Positions 35,028-43,141 are shown, counted from the stretch's first letter. The stretch is 64,000 nucleotides of DNA from Kaistella carnis (GCF_003860585.1 NZ_CP034159.1:1240001-1304000); one strand, 5' to 3'. Program-made: numbers and translations. The notes: generated by a model not told the origin, from the sequence alone.

Positions 35028-35909
35028 ATGGAGATCCGTGAGCTCCGTCCGAAAGATTCCGGCAAGGCTTTGCGCGTACTTAAAATCAGTAGAAGCAGTT
35101 TTCATTACCGCTCACTGAAAGATGATTCAACGGTCATGATGGAGCTTGAACAGCTTGCACAGAGCCATCCGAGAGAAGGTTTCTGGAAATATTATTACCG
35201 CTTGCGAAACCGTGGAGAAAAAATCAATCATAAACGGCTACACAGGATTTATAAGAAAATGAAGCTTCCTTTGCGACGCAAGATAAAGAAACGGCTCCCT
35301 GCCAGAGTAAAATCGCCCTTGGAGGTACCGGAAACATTCACTCACACGTGGAGTATTGATTTTATGAGTGACGTACTGGCCAGCGGAAGAAAGTTCCGCA
35401 GTTTTAATGTGATTGATGATTATAACCGGGAAATTCTACACATCGAGGCCGATTACAGCTTGAAAAGTTCGCGGGTAATCTGGATACTGAATCATCTGGT
35501 AAACCGCTATGGAAAGCCTGAGAAAATCCGCATGGATAATGGCCCTGAGTTTATAGCAAATATCGCTGAAGTCTGGAGCAGGGTTAACGAGATCAACTTT
35601 GCTTATATCCAGCCGGGGAAACCTACACAGAATGCCTATATCGAGCGGTTCAACAAAACCTACAGAAATCAGATCCTGGATGCATATATTTTTGAAAGTT
35701 TGGATGAAGTAAGGAGCGTGACAGCGGAATGGGTAAGGGATTACAACTATGAAAGACCCCATGATTCGTTGGGTGGCCTGTCACCCGTGATGTGGAAAAA
35801 TGGACAGCAAGCAAAAGCTAATGCCAGCACTTTTCCTGCCCACTTTTCCACATCCGACAACAACAGCAGTAAAATATCAAGAAAAAATTCTACTTTTGAA
35901 GTGTACTGA
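35028..35909 (+). CDS. IS3 family transposase, OrfB
   Basis: 293 residues with the rve integrase core: first D in TWSIDFMSDV, second D in IRMDNGPEF, and E in NAYIERFNKTYRNQILDAY (D-D-35-E). It lies in the -1 frame relative to OrfA. The catalytic triad is complete, so the element may still be active. Confidence 0.93.
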   Translation: MEIRELRPKDSGKALRVLKISRSSFHYRSLKDDSTVMMELEQLAQSHPREGFWKYYYRLRNRGEKINHKRLHRIYKKMKLPLRRKIKKRLPARVKSPLEVPETFTHTWSIDFMSDVLASGRKFRSFNVIDDYNREILHIEADYSLKSSRVIWILNHLVNRYGKPEKIRMDNGPEFIANIAEVWSRVNEINFAYIQPGKPTQNAYIERFNKTYRNQILDAYIFESLDEVRSVTAEWVRDYNYERPHDSLGGLSPVMWKNGQQAKANASTFPAHFSTSDNNSSKISRKNSTFEVY

Positions 35910-36377
35910 AAATGGGGAGTCTACATCTTTAATATATTCAGTTTGATTTTCTACTTTTCGACTATTCAAATATTCTAACAAAGCATGATGTCCAATTTCT
36001 TTTACTTCAGTTATTTCGTATGTTTTTAATGGGTTTTTTGATTTTATATTCGGAGTTTTTTGATTTTGAAAAGAAGAAAAATTTTGATTTTTTGCCCAAA
36101 TTAAAATTTCACTGATGGAAGTATTTAGAAATTTCTGCATAAAATTGGTGTTGTTTCCTCCGATACCTTCTGAAAATAAATACCATATATTGAGGTGTTT
36201 ATTGAGTTTAAAAGATGCGTGGTTTTCTGTTCCAAATGGATTAAGATACCAGGCTTCTTTTTCATTTTGTCTTGTTGGAAGGTGTCCGATAGCAAGTAGG
36301 ACTTCTTCCAATGGGATTGTATTAAATTGGTTGCAATTCATTGTTGTATATTTTCCGGGTTTTGGGTGAGAGATTTT

Positions 36378-36563
36378 TTGTTGAATTGTTGAGAAAACCG
36401 CGTAACTTATTGATTGTATTACATTTACTCCCTCAACAAACACTCAACAATTCAACAAACTTGAGTATTATTGCTCAACAAAATCGAGGATATAAAAGTT
36501 TGTTGAGAACTTTGTTGAGACTTAACTATTTGATTTTCTTTTCATTATCAATCAATTCAACAA
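36378..36563. repeat. Cluster of nine TTGTTGA/TCAACAA heptamers (iteron-like)
   Basis: Exact TTGTTGA at 36378, 36386, 36500 and 36512; exact TCAACAA at 36433, 36444, 36452, 36475 and 36557. They fill the gap between the helicase gene and the interrupted primase gene. Clustered heptamers in both orientations next to replication genes are typical of a replication origin; here they may serve the excised circle or a regulator. Confidence 0.6.
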
Positions 36564-37781
36564 TTCAACATATTTATTAAGGATAAAATCCTTTTTTATG
36601 GTGAAATAGCGACCAACCGAATTAGTTTGATAGAATATTCCTGCAAAATCGATGTCATACCTGATGTAGGTTAAGCCATTTTTTTGCGGCTCCAGTTTCC
36701 AGGTTTCTTTTAGTAGATTTCGAATATCGCTTCTCGTCCAATAAGTTGGGCGAAACATTTTGTTCATCATGTTGAGTAAGTCTTGCGGAACTACACTAAT
36801 TTCTTCATCCTCATTACTTTCAAAGAACTCGTATAGTAATTCTAAGGTTTTCGATTCTAACTTGTTATTGTTCTTGAAAACCAACTTCTGTAGTGCTTTT
36901 GTTCTTATTTCATCCGCAGAAAACCACATTCTTGTTTTCTTTTCAGTTGAGAATTTTCTTTCAATTAAAAACTGAAGAAAATCTGGAATTTCTGAAATGA
37001 GATTCTTTAGAAATTCTGTGTTTTCAGTCTTGATTGGATTGATCTTTAAAATCCAAAACCGGATTTCATTTTCATCGATTTGAATAAAATTTTCTTCATT
37101 ATTGGAACACAAAATAAACTTGGCGAAAAAATCGACTTCTTCTCGATCTTTTCCTTTGGCTTCCAGTTTATCTTTGTTGGTTGTCGATAGATATTTTAAT
37201 CGTTCTGTAATTTCTTTTTTATCAAAGAATACTTCGTCAATTGCTACAACCAACATTGCTGCCCAATCGGAATTGAATTGGCTGCCGAAAGAATCTCCTT
37301 TAATATAAGTCATATTCAAGCCAAAAATTTCTTTTAACCACTTAATAAAAGTTGTTTTTCCAGTAACTCTTTCTTTAGAGACCAAGCATAAAATCGGTAG
37401 AATTTGTGTTGGAAATTGCAGTAGAATCTTTAAATAATCCAATCCCATTTCCAGTTGTTCACCGAAAATATGCTCCACAAAATTCATTGAAAATGGAATG
37501 CTATCTATAAAATTTTCCTTGCCAGATGAAGGTAAAAATGGAATTTCATTGTAAATATTATAGAAACCTTGAACGATTTGCCTGTATTCTAAATGCTCTG
37601 GAATACAGCAAAATCCATCATATTTCGGTACTTTAGAAACGTAGGTTTTTCCGTGATCGCTAATTATAGTTTCTCGATTCCATCGAACTAATATGGAAAT
37701 TTTATCACCAGAAATCAATGGTTTTTCTATGGTTTTGTAGTAGGTCGTTCCTACTCGTAAATAGGGAGTTTTATTGCTCAT
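36552..37781 (-). CDS. Primase-helicase family protein (DUF5906/VirE-like, SF3-type ATPase)
   Basis: A 409-residue protein with an SF3-type helicase core: Walker A RVTGKTTFIKWLKEIFG, Walker B MLVVAIDEVFF, a conserved KAKGKDREEVDFFAKFILCSNNE segment and sensor IDENEIRFWILKI. Such proteins are common in plasmids, phages and mobilizable elements of Bacteroidota, where they unwind the element's origin. It precedes the Toprim primase on the same strand, with iteron-like repeats between. Confidence 0.8.
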   Translation of the reverse strand: MSNKTPYLRVGTTYYKTIEKPLISGDKISILVRWNRETIISDHGKTYVSKVPKYDGFCCIPEHLEYRQIVQGFYNIYNEIPFLPSSGKENFIDSIPFSMNFVEHIFGEQLEMGLDYLKILLQFPTQILPILCLVSKERVTGKTTFIKWLKEIFGLNMTYIKGDSFGSQFNSDWAAMLVVAIDEVFFDKKEITERLKYLSTTNKDKLEAKGKDREEVDFFAKFILCSNNEENFIQIDENEIRFWILKINPIKTENTEFLKNLISEIPDFLQFLIERKFSTEKKTRMWFSADEIRTKALQKLVFKNNNKLESKTLELLYEFFESNEDEEISVVPQDLLNMMNKMFRPTYWTRSDIRNLLKETWKLEPQKNGLTYIRYDIDFAGIFYQTNSVGRYFTIKKDFILNKYVELLN

Positions 37782-37880
37782 TTTTCGGGAGTTTTAATGG
37801 TAATACGGAATCGTTAAAAGAAACTTTAAACATTTGATGAAATTTCACATCATCAATTTCTTTTTAATGGATGGGCAGAT

Positions 37881-38156
37881 TTATTTACGCTTCAGACTTT
37901 CTAATTCTTCCACGTTGTAAAAATGTTTGCCACCAAAACCGTATGTGGTAATTCGTCCTTCATTTTTCAGTTGGGCAAAACGTGCTTCAGACAATCTTTT
38001 TCCATGCGTTCCGAGAATTCTTCGTGCTTCTAATCTATCAACAACTTTCCCTTCGTTGTCTTTAGAATTATTTTTATCAATATCCGTTTTTAAACTTCTT
38101 ACCTCTTTGATGAGGATTTCAATTGCCATTGGTAATGTTTCGAAAGTAATTTGCAT
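37881..38156 (-). CDS. Small HTH protein of the mobile element
   Basis: A 91-residue protein. The C-terminal part DRLEARRILGTHGKRLSEARFAQLKNEGRITTYGFGGKHFYNVEELESLKRK is an excisionase/MerR-like winged HTH of the kind found in most Bacteroidota ICEs and IMEs, preceded by a short coiled coil. It likely regulates the replication and mobilization genes downstream. The helicase gene starts 99 bases further on. Confidence 0.75.
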   Translation of the reverse strand: MQITFETLPMAIEILIKEVRSLKTDIDKNNSKDNEGKVVDRLEARRILGTHGKRLSEARFAQLKNEGRITTYGFGGKHFYNVEELESLKRK

Positions 38157-38193
38157 AATAGTATAATTTTGTATTTTGTGATTAATTGAAAAG

Positions 38194-38436
38194 TTGAAAA
38201 TTCAACTATTTATTCGATTTGAACACGACAAAATTAGACTGGAAACTCCAGAATTTCATGCTTTGGAATTCATTCTGCAACCACTTTAACTATTCCATTG
38301 TACTTGTGGATTAAATACTATTAAAAAAGAGTTAGGTGGTTTCAACGAAATGTTAAAGGATGTTAAGAAAAAACAATCCTATAAAATGGATAAATATTTA
38401 AAAAAATTATTTTTTAAATTTGAGACAGTAAATTAA
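38194..38436 (+). pseudogene. Possible decayed small ORF
   Basis: One frame runs 80 codons from a TTG at 38194 to TAA at 38434 with a single internal TAA at 38287. Both halves look coding (IRFEHDKIRLETPEFHALEF; LNTIKKELGGFNEMLKDVKKK). No ATG start is present. In this AT-rich stretch the open frame could be chance. Confidence 0.3.
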
Positions 38437-38542
38437 GAATTTGAAATCGAAAATTGCTAATTTGAAAGCTGTTTGATTTTACTAATTGTTAGTAAAATCT
38501 AAAATGGAAATTTGTGGAATTTTTAAGAGAATTTATCTTTTG

Positions 38543-38561
38543 CAAGACAAATACAAGACAA
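38543..38561. promoter_or_regulatory. Two direct CAAGACAA sites near attR
   Basis: CAAGACAA at 38543-38550 and 38554-38561, spaced 11 bases (one helical turn), 57 bases inside attR. They match the octamers of the inverted repeat before the integrase gene. Confidence 0.6.
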
Positions 38562-38580
38562 ATAATTTTTTAAAAAACAA

Positions 38581-38605
38581 GAAACTCCTGATAATCAGGA
38601 GTTTC
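38581..38605. terminator. Palindromic hairpin replacing the tRNA-Ala terminator
   Basis: GAAACTCCTGA/TCAGGAGTTTC: 11-bp stem with a 3-base loop. Read on the minus strand it lies 13 bases beyond the tRNA-Ala 3' end and belongs to the island. Confidence 0.6.
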
Positions 38606-38617
38606 TAATTTGTAAAC

Positions 38618-38630
38618 GTGGAGGATATCG
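38618..38630. other. attR, 13-bp core within tRNA-Ala
   Basis: gtggaggatatcg, same as 8491-8503. It covers the 3' acceptor strand and part of the T arm of tRNA-Ala, so the island keeps the tRNA functional. Confidence 0.8.
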
Positions 38631-38692
38631 GGATCGAACCGACCACCTCTTGACTGCCAGTCAAACGCTCTAGCCAGATGAGCTAATCCCCC
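38619..38692 (-). tRNA. tRNA-Ala (anticodon GGC)
   Basis: A 74-base tRNA on the minus strand, CCA not encoded. Acceptor GGGGGAT/ATCCTCC with one G-U pair, D arm GCTC...GAGC, anticodon stem TTTGA/TCAAG with loop CTGGCAG (anticodon GGC, preceded by T), and T arm GTCGG-TTCGATC-CCGAT. Its 3' end is the integration site of the island. Confidence 0.93.
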
Positions 38693-38774
38693 ATTTTGGG
38701 TGCTGAATTTTACGATGTAAATTTCAGATTTGCAATGATACAAATTTTTGTGATTCAAAAGCAATATTTTGGCT

Positions 38775-39566
38775 TTATTTTTTCTCTGCCACCAGAGAAT
38801 AAACAAGTGGTATTTTATTTCCAAACTGGGGAATTTGATATTTTCCTTTTTCGATTTCTTCGATATGGCGGAAACATGGATACGGCGACCAATTGTATTC
38901 CTGAAACGATTGCAGCTGCAAATTCTCCCCTAACAGACTGGTCAAAACTTCGGACAGAGAATGATTCCAACTGACTTCTTCATTGGCCACATCGGCGGTT
39001 CGGTCTGCGTAAGTTCCTTCGTTGGTTTCTATAATCTGTTTGTCATTAAAATAACTGTATTGCACAAAAGTGAAGTCATTATCGTACATCCAAACGACGG
39101 GATGAAATTCTACGAAAATTAATTTGCCGCTGGGTTTTAAAAAATGAGAAACTACTTCTGCCCATTTCTGCAAATCGGGAAGCCAACCAATTGTTCCGTA
39201 AGTGGTATAAACGATATCGAATTTCTGATGCAAAACATTTGGCAAATCATACACATCTGAAACGATAAACTCGGTATCTGTTCCGCATTTCGCGGCTAAA
39301 TCTTTTGCTGCTTCAATGGCTTTATCAGACAAATCGATTCCTGTAACTTTTGCACCGAGTCGGGAAAGTGAAATAGAATCCTGTCCGAAATGACATTGCA
39401 AATGCAGGATTTTTTTATCTTTAATATCTCCTAAAAGATCAAGTTCGATTGAGTTTAAAGAAGTTCGGCCTTTTATAAATTCATTTACAAAATAGAAATC
39501 AGATTTGAGGTGCGAATCTACTTTTGCATTCCATAATTTTCGGTTGATGTCGAGATAGTTTTCCAT
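38775..39566 (-). CDS. Class I SAM-dependent methyltransferase
   Basis: A 263-residue methyltransferase starting MENYLDINRKLWNAKVDSH. SAM-binding motif I is KILHLQCHFGQDSISLSRLGAKVTGIDLS, followed by FDIVYTTYGTIGWLPDLQKWAEVV and LIFVEFHPVVW. The substrate cannot be assigned. The frame is open further upstream to 39659, but those 31 residues are not conserved-looking and the ATG at 39566 gives the usual family start. It appears monocistronic. Confidence 0.85.
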   Translation of the reverse strand: MENYLDINRKLWNAKVDSHLKSDFYFVNEFIKGRTSLNSIELDLLGDIKDKKILHLQCHFGQDSISLSRLGAKVTGIDLSDKAIEAAKDLAAKCGTDTEFIVSDVYDLPNVLHQKFDIVYTTYGTIGWLPDLQKWAEVVSHFLKPSGKLIFVEFHPVVWMYDNDFTFVQYSYFNDKQIIETNEGTYADRTADVANEEVSWNHSLSEVLTSLLGENLQLQSFQEYNWSPYPCFRHIEEIEKGKYQIPQFGNKIPLVYSLVAEKK

Positions 39567-39711
39567 GAGCGGTTTTATGTAAAAATAGAAATTTAAAAAC
39601 AAATTTAGGGTTGACGATTTGGGTCGCAAATCCGACGTATTATTTATATTTTTACACAAGAACTTAAAAGTGCAGAAATTTGATAAAACCGCCGAAATTT
39701 AATTCACTATC

Positions 39712-39930
39712 ATGAAAAAATCTTTACTCCTATTTTTGATGGTTATATTAAATTGGCAAGGAACTCTTGTTACAAAAACCGATGTTTATCTTTGCAACAG
39801 CAGCGGTGGCAAAAAATACCATTATTTAAAAAACTGCAGAGGATTGTCTAATTGCAAAGCGCAAATCATCAAGGTAAGTCTTCAAAAAGCACAGACGTTA
39901 GATAAAGAACTTTGTGGCTGGGAAGATTAA
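39712..39930 (+). CDS. Small exported cysteine-containing protein
   Basis: A 72-residue protein with a signal peptide (KKSLLLFLMVILNWQG) and a mature part of about 50 residues, VYLCNSSGGKKYHYLKNCRGLSNCKAQIIKVSLQKAQ, with four cysteines that probably form disulfides. The 'C...YH-x-x-x-x-C-R-G-L-S-x-C' pattern recurs in small secreted proteins of flavobacteria. Function unknown. Confidence 0.7.
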   Translation: MKKSLLLFLMVILNWQGTLVTKTDVYLCNSSGGKKYHYLKNCRGLSNCKAQIIKVSLQKAQTLDKELCGWED

Positions 39931-39937
39931 TTTTCCA

Positions 39938-40354
39938 TTATTTCCAGATTAAAAATAAAGTTCCAGCGATAATTAAACCTGCGCCAACGGCTGTTTTCCA
40001 GGTTAAGGTTTCCCCTAAAAATATGACTGCAAAAATAATAGTTAAGGCCAAACTGAGTTTATCGATTCCGGCAACTTTTGAAACTTCGCCCATTTGTAAT
40101 GCTTTAAAGTAAAAGATCCAGGAAAGTCCGGTTGCGAATCCTGAGATGGTAAGGAAAATCCAGTTTCGGGAAGATAATTCGCCGATTGCTTTATATTCGT
40201 TTCGGAAGAAAACGATCATCCAAATCATGATCAAAACAACCACTGTTCTAATGGCAGTCGCCAGATTCGAGTTTACATTTTCTACGCCGACTTTCGCAAA
40301 AATCGCAGTTAATGCAGCAAAGAAAGCCGAAAGTAAAGCGTAAATCCACCACAT
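39938..40354 (-). CDS. EamA-type (half-length DMT) transporter
   Basis: A 138-residue inner-membrane protein with about five hydrophobic helices, equal to one EamA repeat: WWIYALLSAFFAALTAIFAKVG at the start and LSLALTIIFAVIFLGETLTWKTAVGAGLIIAG at the end. Full DMT transporters carry two such repeats, so this one probably works as a dimer. The substrate is unknown. It is convergent with the small exported protein gene. Confidence 0.82.
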   Translation of the reverse strand: MWWIYALLSAFFAALTAIFAKVGVENVNSNLATAIRTVVVLIMIWMIVFFRNEYKAIGELSSRNWIFLTISGFATGLSWIFYFKALQMGEVSKVAGIDKLSLALTIIFAVIFLGETLTWKTAVGAGLIIAGTLFLIWK

Positions 40355-40522
40355 TTTTTTGAGTTGTTAATTGTAATAAAAATCCAGTTCGAATAACAAT
40401 GAAAAATTAAAACGCGAAAATTTAGTTCGTGAAATTATGTATTTGGTAGTTTGTAACGCGCAACGCTGTTTGACTTCGCAAAATCTTCTATTTCCCTTAT
40501 CAAAGATAGTATCAAACCGTTA

Positions 40523-40555
40523 AACCTTGTCAAGGTTTTGAACCTTGACAAGGTT
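40523..40555. repeat. Double palindrome AACCTTGTCAAGGTT / AACCTTGACAAGGTT
   Basis: Two near-identical 15-base units, each almost a palindrome and together a long hairpin, 9 bases after the hisS stop. It may terminate hisS transcription and looks like a dispersed intergenic repeat. Confidence 0.55.
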
Positions 40556-40564
40556 AATTCATGG

Positions 40565-41914
40565 TTAGGCTAGAAACTCTTCTGTCGTCTGAATAATTTG
40601 TTCTCCGGTTTTCAAATCCTTAACGGTAATTTTTCCTTCTGAAATTTCCTGCTCGCCATAGAAAACCAAGTTTGGAATTCCTTTCTTTTCGGCGTAGGTA
40701 AACTGCTTTTTCAATTTTGCAGATTCAGGATAGAGTTCTGCAGAAATTCCTTTCGCGCGAAGTTGACCGATAATTTTCATCGCGGCCAAAGATTCATTTT
40801 CTCCATAATTGGCAAAAAGATATTGCACCGTTTTCACCGAATCCTCCGGAAATAATCCTAGTTCTTCCATCACCAAATAAATTCGGTCGAGACCAAACGA
40901 AACTCCAATTCCCGGAATATTTTTCACGCCGAAAACTTCAGTTAAATTATCATAACGACCGCCACCGCCAATGGAACCCATGGCAACATCTGTGGCTTTC
41001 ACTTCGAAAATCGCACCGGTATAATAATCAAGACCTCTGGCTAAAGTGATATCGAATTTTAAACTTTCTTCGGAAATTCCTAATTCAAAGGATTGAGTCA
41101 AAACAAATTCCAGTTCTTCTACTCCGTTTGTTCCAATTTCATTGCCCTGGAATTTCTCTTTTAACTGTGCTAAATTTTCAAGAGCATTTTCACTTTGGTT
41201 AAAAAGAAAATCTAATTTATCGATTGATTCCTGATTGATATTTTTTTCTAACAGTTCTTTAACAACGCCTTCTTTACCTATTTTATCCAGTTTGTCCAAT
41301 GCAACCGTAAAGTCAATTAACTGGTCAGAAATTCCGGCAAATTCTGCTAATCCAGAAAGTATTTTTCTGTTGTTTAAATGAAGTGCAACTTTCACATTCA
41401 ATTCAGCAAAAGACTTTAAATACAATTGAACCAATTCTACTTCCTGCCACAAACTTACACTTCCTACTACATCAGCATCACATTGATAAAACTCACGAAA
41501 ACGACCTTTCTGTGGACGATCCGCGCGCCAAACCGGCTGAATTTGATACCGCTTAAAAGGGAAAGTCATTTGTCCGTGATTCATGGCTACATATCTTGCA
41601 AAAGGAACGGTTAAGTCGTAACGTAGCGCCTTTTCCGAAATCTGCGAAATCAGTTTCTGCGAATTTTTAGCCGACCAATCTTCCTCTTTTGTCTTCGAAG
41701 CATAATCACCGGAATTCAAAATTTTAAAAATCAAACGATCTCCTTCTTCACCGTACTTTCCCGTTAATGTAGAAAGATTTTCGAAACTTGGAGTTTCTAA
41801 TGGCTGAAAACCAAAGAGTTCAAAATTCTTCTGTAAAATATTGATGATGAATTTTCTTCTGTAAACTTCTTCGGCAGAAAAATCTCTGGTTCCTTTGGCT
41901 AAACTGGGTTTCAT
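40565..41914 (-). CDS. hisS: Histidine-tRNA ligase
   Basis: A 449-residue class II synthetase charging tRNA-His. Landmarks: [10 protein letters not shown] start, motif 2 region [32 protein letters not shown], histidine-binding [14 protein letters not shown], motif 3 [16 protein letters not shown], and the C-terminal anticodon-binding domain. All motifs are intact. A TATTTTTG promoter element lies 64 bases upstream. Confidence 0.95.
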   Translation of the reverse strand: MKPSLAKGTRDFSAEEVYRRKFIINILQKNFELFGFQPLETPSFENLSTLTGKYGEEGDRLIFKILNSGDYASKTKEEDWSAKNSQKLISQISEKALRYDLTVPFARYVAMNHGQMTFPFKRYQIQPVWRADRPQKGRFREFYQCDADVVGSVSLWQEVELVQLYLKSFAELNVKVALHLNNRKILSGLAEFAGISDQLIDFTVALDKLDKIGKEGVVKELLEKNINQESIDKLDFLFNQSENALENLAQLKEKFQGNEIGTNGVEELEFVLTQSFELGISEESLKFDITLARGLDYYTGAIFEVKATDVAMGSIGGGGRYDNLTEVFGVKNIPGIGVSFGLDRIYLVMEELGLFPEDSVKTVQYLFANYGENESLAAMKIIGQLRAKGISAELYPESAKLKKQFTYAEKKGIPNLVFYGEQEISEGKITVKDLKTGEQIIQTTEEFLA

Positions 41915-41977
41915 AGATATAGGTAATGAATAATAAGTAGTGAGTAATTATGCTGGCAATAAACTTACGTCAGTCTG

Positions 41978-41985
41978 CAAAAATA
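41978..41985 (-). promoter_or_regulatory. -7 element TATTTTTG of hisS
   Basis: TATTTTTG followed by CAGAC on the minus strand, matching TAnnTTTG, 63 bases before the hisS ATG. Confidence 0.55.
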
Positions 41986-42006
41986 CAAAATTATTAATCT
42001 AAACTC

Positions 42007-42489
42007 CTAAAGATGCTTGATCATCCAAAGGTTGCAGCCGCTATGTCCAGAATTGCCCAATGGTTTTTCCAGATAACTAAAACCCTGCTTTTCGTAGATT
42101 GAAACTGCCGTAGAAAATTCGGGTAAACTTTCTATATAAATTGATTGATAACCGGCATTTTTTGCAAACTCAATACTTTTTTCCATTAATTTTTTGCCCA
42201 AACCTTTTCCGCGAAAATCTTTGTGAATATAAAACTTAACGAGTTCGCCACATTTTTCCGGCAAACCTTCGGTGGGAAAAATGCCGCAGCAACCGCATAG
42301 TTCGCCATCGACTTCGGCAACGAACAATGCTGAATTTTCTTCGTTAAACAATTCCGATAAATGGTCTGTCGTAGGATCTTCATAAACAGTTCCTGGCGTA
42401 GGAACATTAAAATCATGAAAGCAACTGCGTATTATTTCTGCCAACAATGTATTATCTGACTTCTGAATTTTTCTAATATTAATTTCCAT
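42007..42489 (-). CDS. GNAT family N-acetyltransferase
   Basis: A 160-residue GNAT enzyme: INIRKIQKSDNTLLAEIIR start, then the acetyl-CoA loop HKDFRGKGLGKKLMEKSIEFAK (R-G-K-G-L-G) and SIYEKQGFSYLEKPLGNSGHSGCNLWM. Substrate unknown; many such proteins act on small amines. It lies 93 bases upstream of hisS on the same strand, with a hisS promoter between. Confidence 0.85.
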   Translation of the reverse strand: MEINIRKIQKSDNTLLAEIIRSCFHDFNVPTPGTVYEDPTTDHLSELFNEENSALFVAEVDGELCGCCGIFPTEGLPEKCGELVKFYIHKDFRGKGLGKKLMEKSIEFAKNAGYQSIYIESLPEFSTAVSIYEKQGFSYLEKPLGNSGHSGCNLWMIKHL

Positions 42490-42560
42490 TTTATAAATTT
42501 AAAAAAACTTGGTGAATTAAAACATAAAGAAAAATCTCCAGTTTGCCCAATCTACAATCA

Positions 42561-42587
42561 AAAAACCGAAGAAAACTTCTCCGGTTT
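42561..42587 (-). terminator. Terminator after the HRDC gene
   Basis: On the minus strand AAACCGGAGAA pairs with TTCTTCGGTTT around GTTT, followed by further T. It lies 28 bases after the HRDC gene stop. Confidence 0.6.
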
Positions 42588-42614
42588 CTGTAAAAACATA
42601 TAGAGTTTGTGTTT

Positions 42615-43061
42615 TTAAACCGTTTCTAAAATCTCAATGATTTCCTCTCCATAATTTTCGATTTTATATTTACCGAAACCTTTGATGTCAAGCAGCTCTT
42701 CTTTTTTCGCAGGTTTATATTTGGCGATGGAAAACAATTCTTTGTTTGTCGCAATCAAATATACAGGCAGACTTTTTTCACGCGCTTTTTCCGAGCGCCA
42801 TAATTTCAGCGAATCCATAATTTTTATTTCATCATGGTTGAGTTCTTCCAGTGCGGCACTATATTTTTCAGGTTTCGGTTCGTTGACCTGTACTTTTGAT
42901 TCTTCGAAATAGAGAACCACCGACCAGTAACTTTCGTCCTCCTTTACAAAGGCAGTTTCGTATTTTAGAATATTGTTTTCCTGTAGAAAACGATCGAGCA
43001 CTTTTTGGTCAGCGTAAATAAATTCGTCTGACAATCGTATTTTAAATATTTGAACTTTCAT
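42615..43061 (-). CDS. HRDC domain protein
   Basis: A 148-residue protein. The C-terminal 80 residues (LKLWRSEKAREKSLPVYLIATNKELFSIAKYKPAKKEELLDIKGFGKYKIENYGEEII) are an HRDC domain, the nucleic-acid-binding domain of RecQ and RNase D. The N-terminal 65 residues form a different small domain (FLQENNILKYETAFVKEDESYWSVVLYFEE). No helicase part is present. Stand-alone HRDC proteins of this shape are frequent in flavobacteria. Role unknown. Confidence 0.82.
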   Translation of the reverse strand: MKVQIFKIRLSDEFIYADQKVLDRFLQENNILKYETAFVKEDESYWSVVLYFEESKVQVNEPKPEKYSAALEELNHDEIKIMDSLKLWRSEKAREKSLPVYLIATNKELFSIAKYKPAKKEELLDIKGFGKYKIENYGEEIIEILETV

Positions 43062-43090
43062 GGTATTGTGTTTTTAGTTTTAATTTGAAA

Positions 43091-43137
43091 AGGCGAGCAA
43101 GCCGAATTCCATGGGACAAAATCCGGCTTATCGCTCC
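43091..43137 (+). other. Sequence resembling the 3' end of RNase P RNA
   Basis: gcaagccgaattccatggga then caaaatccggcttatcgctcc matches the conserved 3' terminus of bacterial RNase P RNA (E. coli ...GACAGAACCCGGCTTATCGGTC). The upstream part of rnpB is absent because HRDC coding sequence lies there. It also folds as an AAGCCG/CGGCTT hairpin that may end ssb transcription. I read it as a fragment, not a working rnpB. Confidence 0.4.
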
Positions 43138-43141
43138 ACCT

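Larger units (their letters stand above)
34665..35925. mobile_element. IS3-family insertion sequence
   Basis: A 1261-bp element with ends TGTAAGCTCCCCC and (reverse complement) TGTAGACTCCCCA and a 4-bp duplication TCTT (34661-34664, 35926-35929). It is noticeably richer in GC than the surrounding island. It encodes orfA and orfB with an A7 slippery run between them. The disrupted gene is precisely restored in silico when it is removed. Confidence 0.9.
34198..36341 (-). pseudogene. Toprim-type primase gene split by an IS3-type element
   Basis: The N-terminal part (36341 to 35926) encodes MNCNQFNTIPLEEVLLAIGH... with a primase-like zinc-domain context (WYLNPFGTENHASFKL). The C-terminal part (34660 to 34198) encodes a Toprim domain: RIFEGFFDFLSF and LYFDNDEAGNRA. 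Removing the IS and one TCTT copy joins the frames exactly (…QTEYIK then EIHYQMNGKNYF…) to give a 292-residue protein. It would have acted with the DUF5906-type helicase upstream in replicating the element. The longer frame to 36443 runs through iteron-like repeats, so the ATG at 36341 is preferred. Confidence 0.85.
8491..38630. mobile_element. Integrative and mobilizable island (~30 kb) in tRNA-Ala(GGC)
   Basis: Bounded by 13-bp direct repeats, with a tyrosine integrase at the left end, relaxase and MobC-like genes, and a primase/helicase pair plus iteron-like repeats near the right end. No type IV secretion or coupling protein genes are visible, so transfer would need a helper element. Cargo is a HipBST toxin system and a large restriction and defence block. 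Two IS elements (12219-13586, 34665-35925) were acquired; the second disrupts the Toprim gene, so the element may now be defective. Confidence 0.85.

Noticed and set aside
36378..36563. A CRISPR array
   Set aside because: The repeated unit is 7 bases in both orientations with irregular spacing and no spacers of constant length.
38570..38824. Minus-strand reading frame across the tRNA-Ala gene
   Set aside because: It simply runs through the tRNA and att site; no coding character apart from that.
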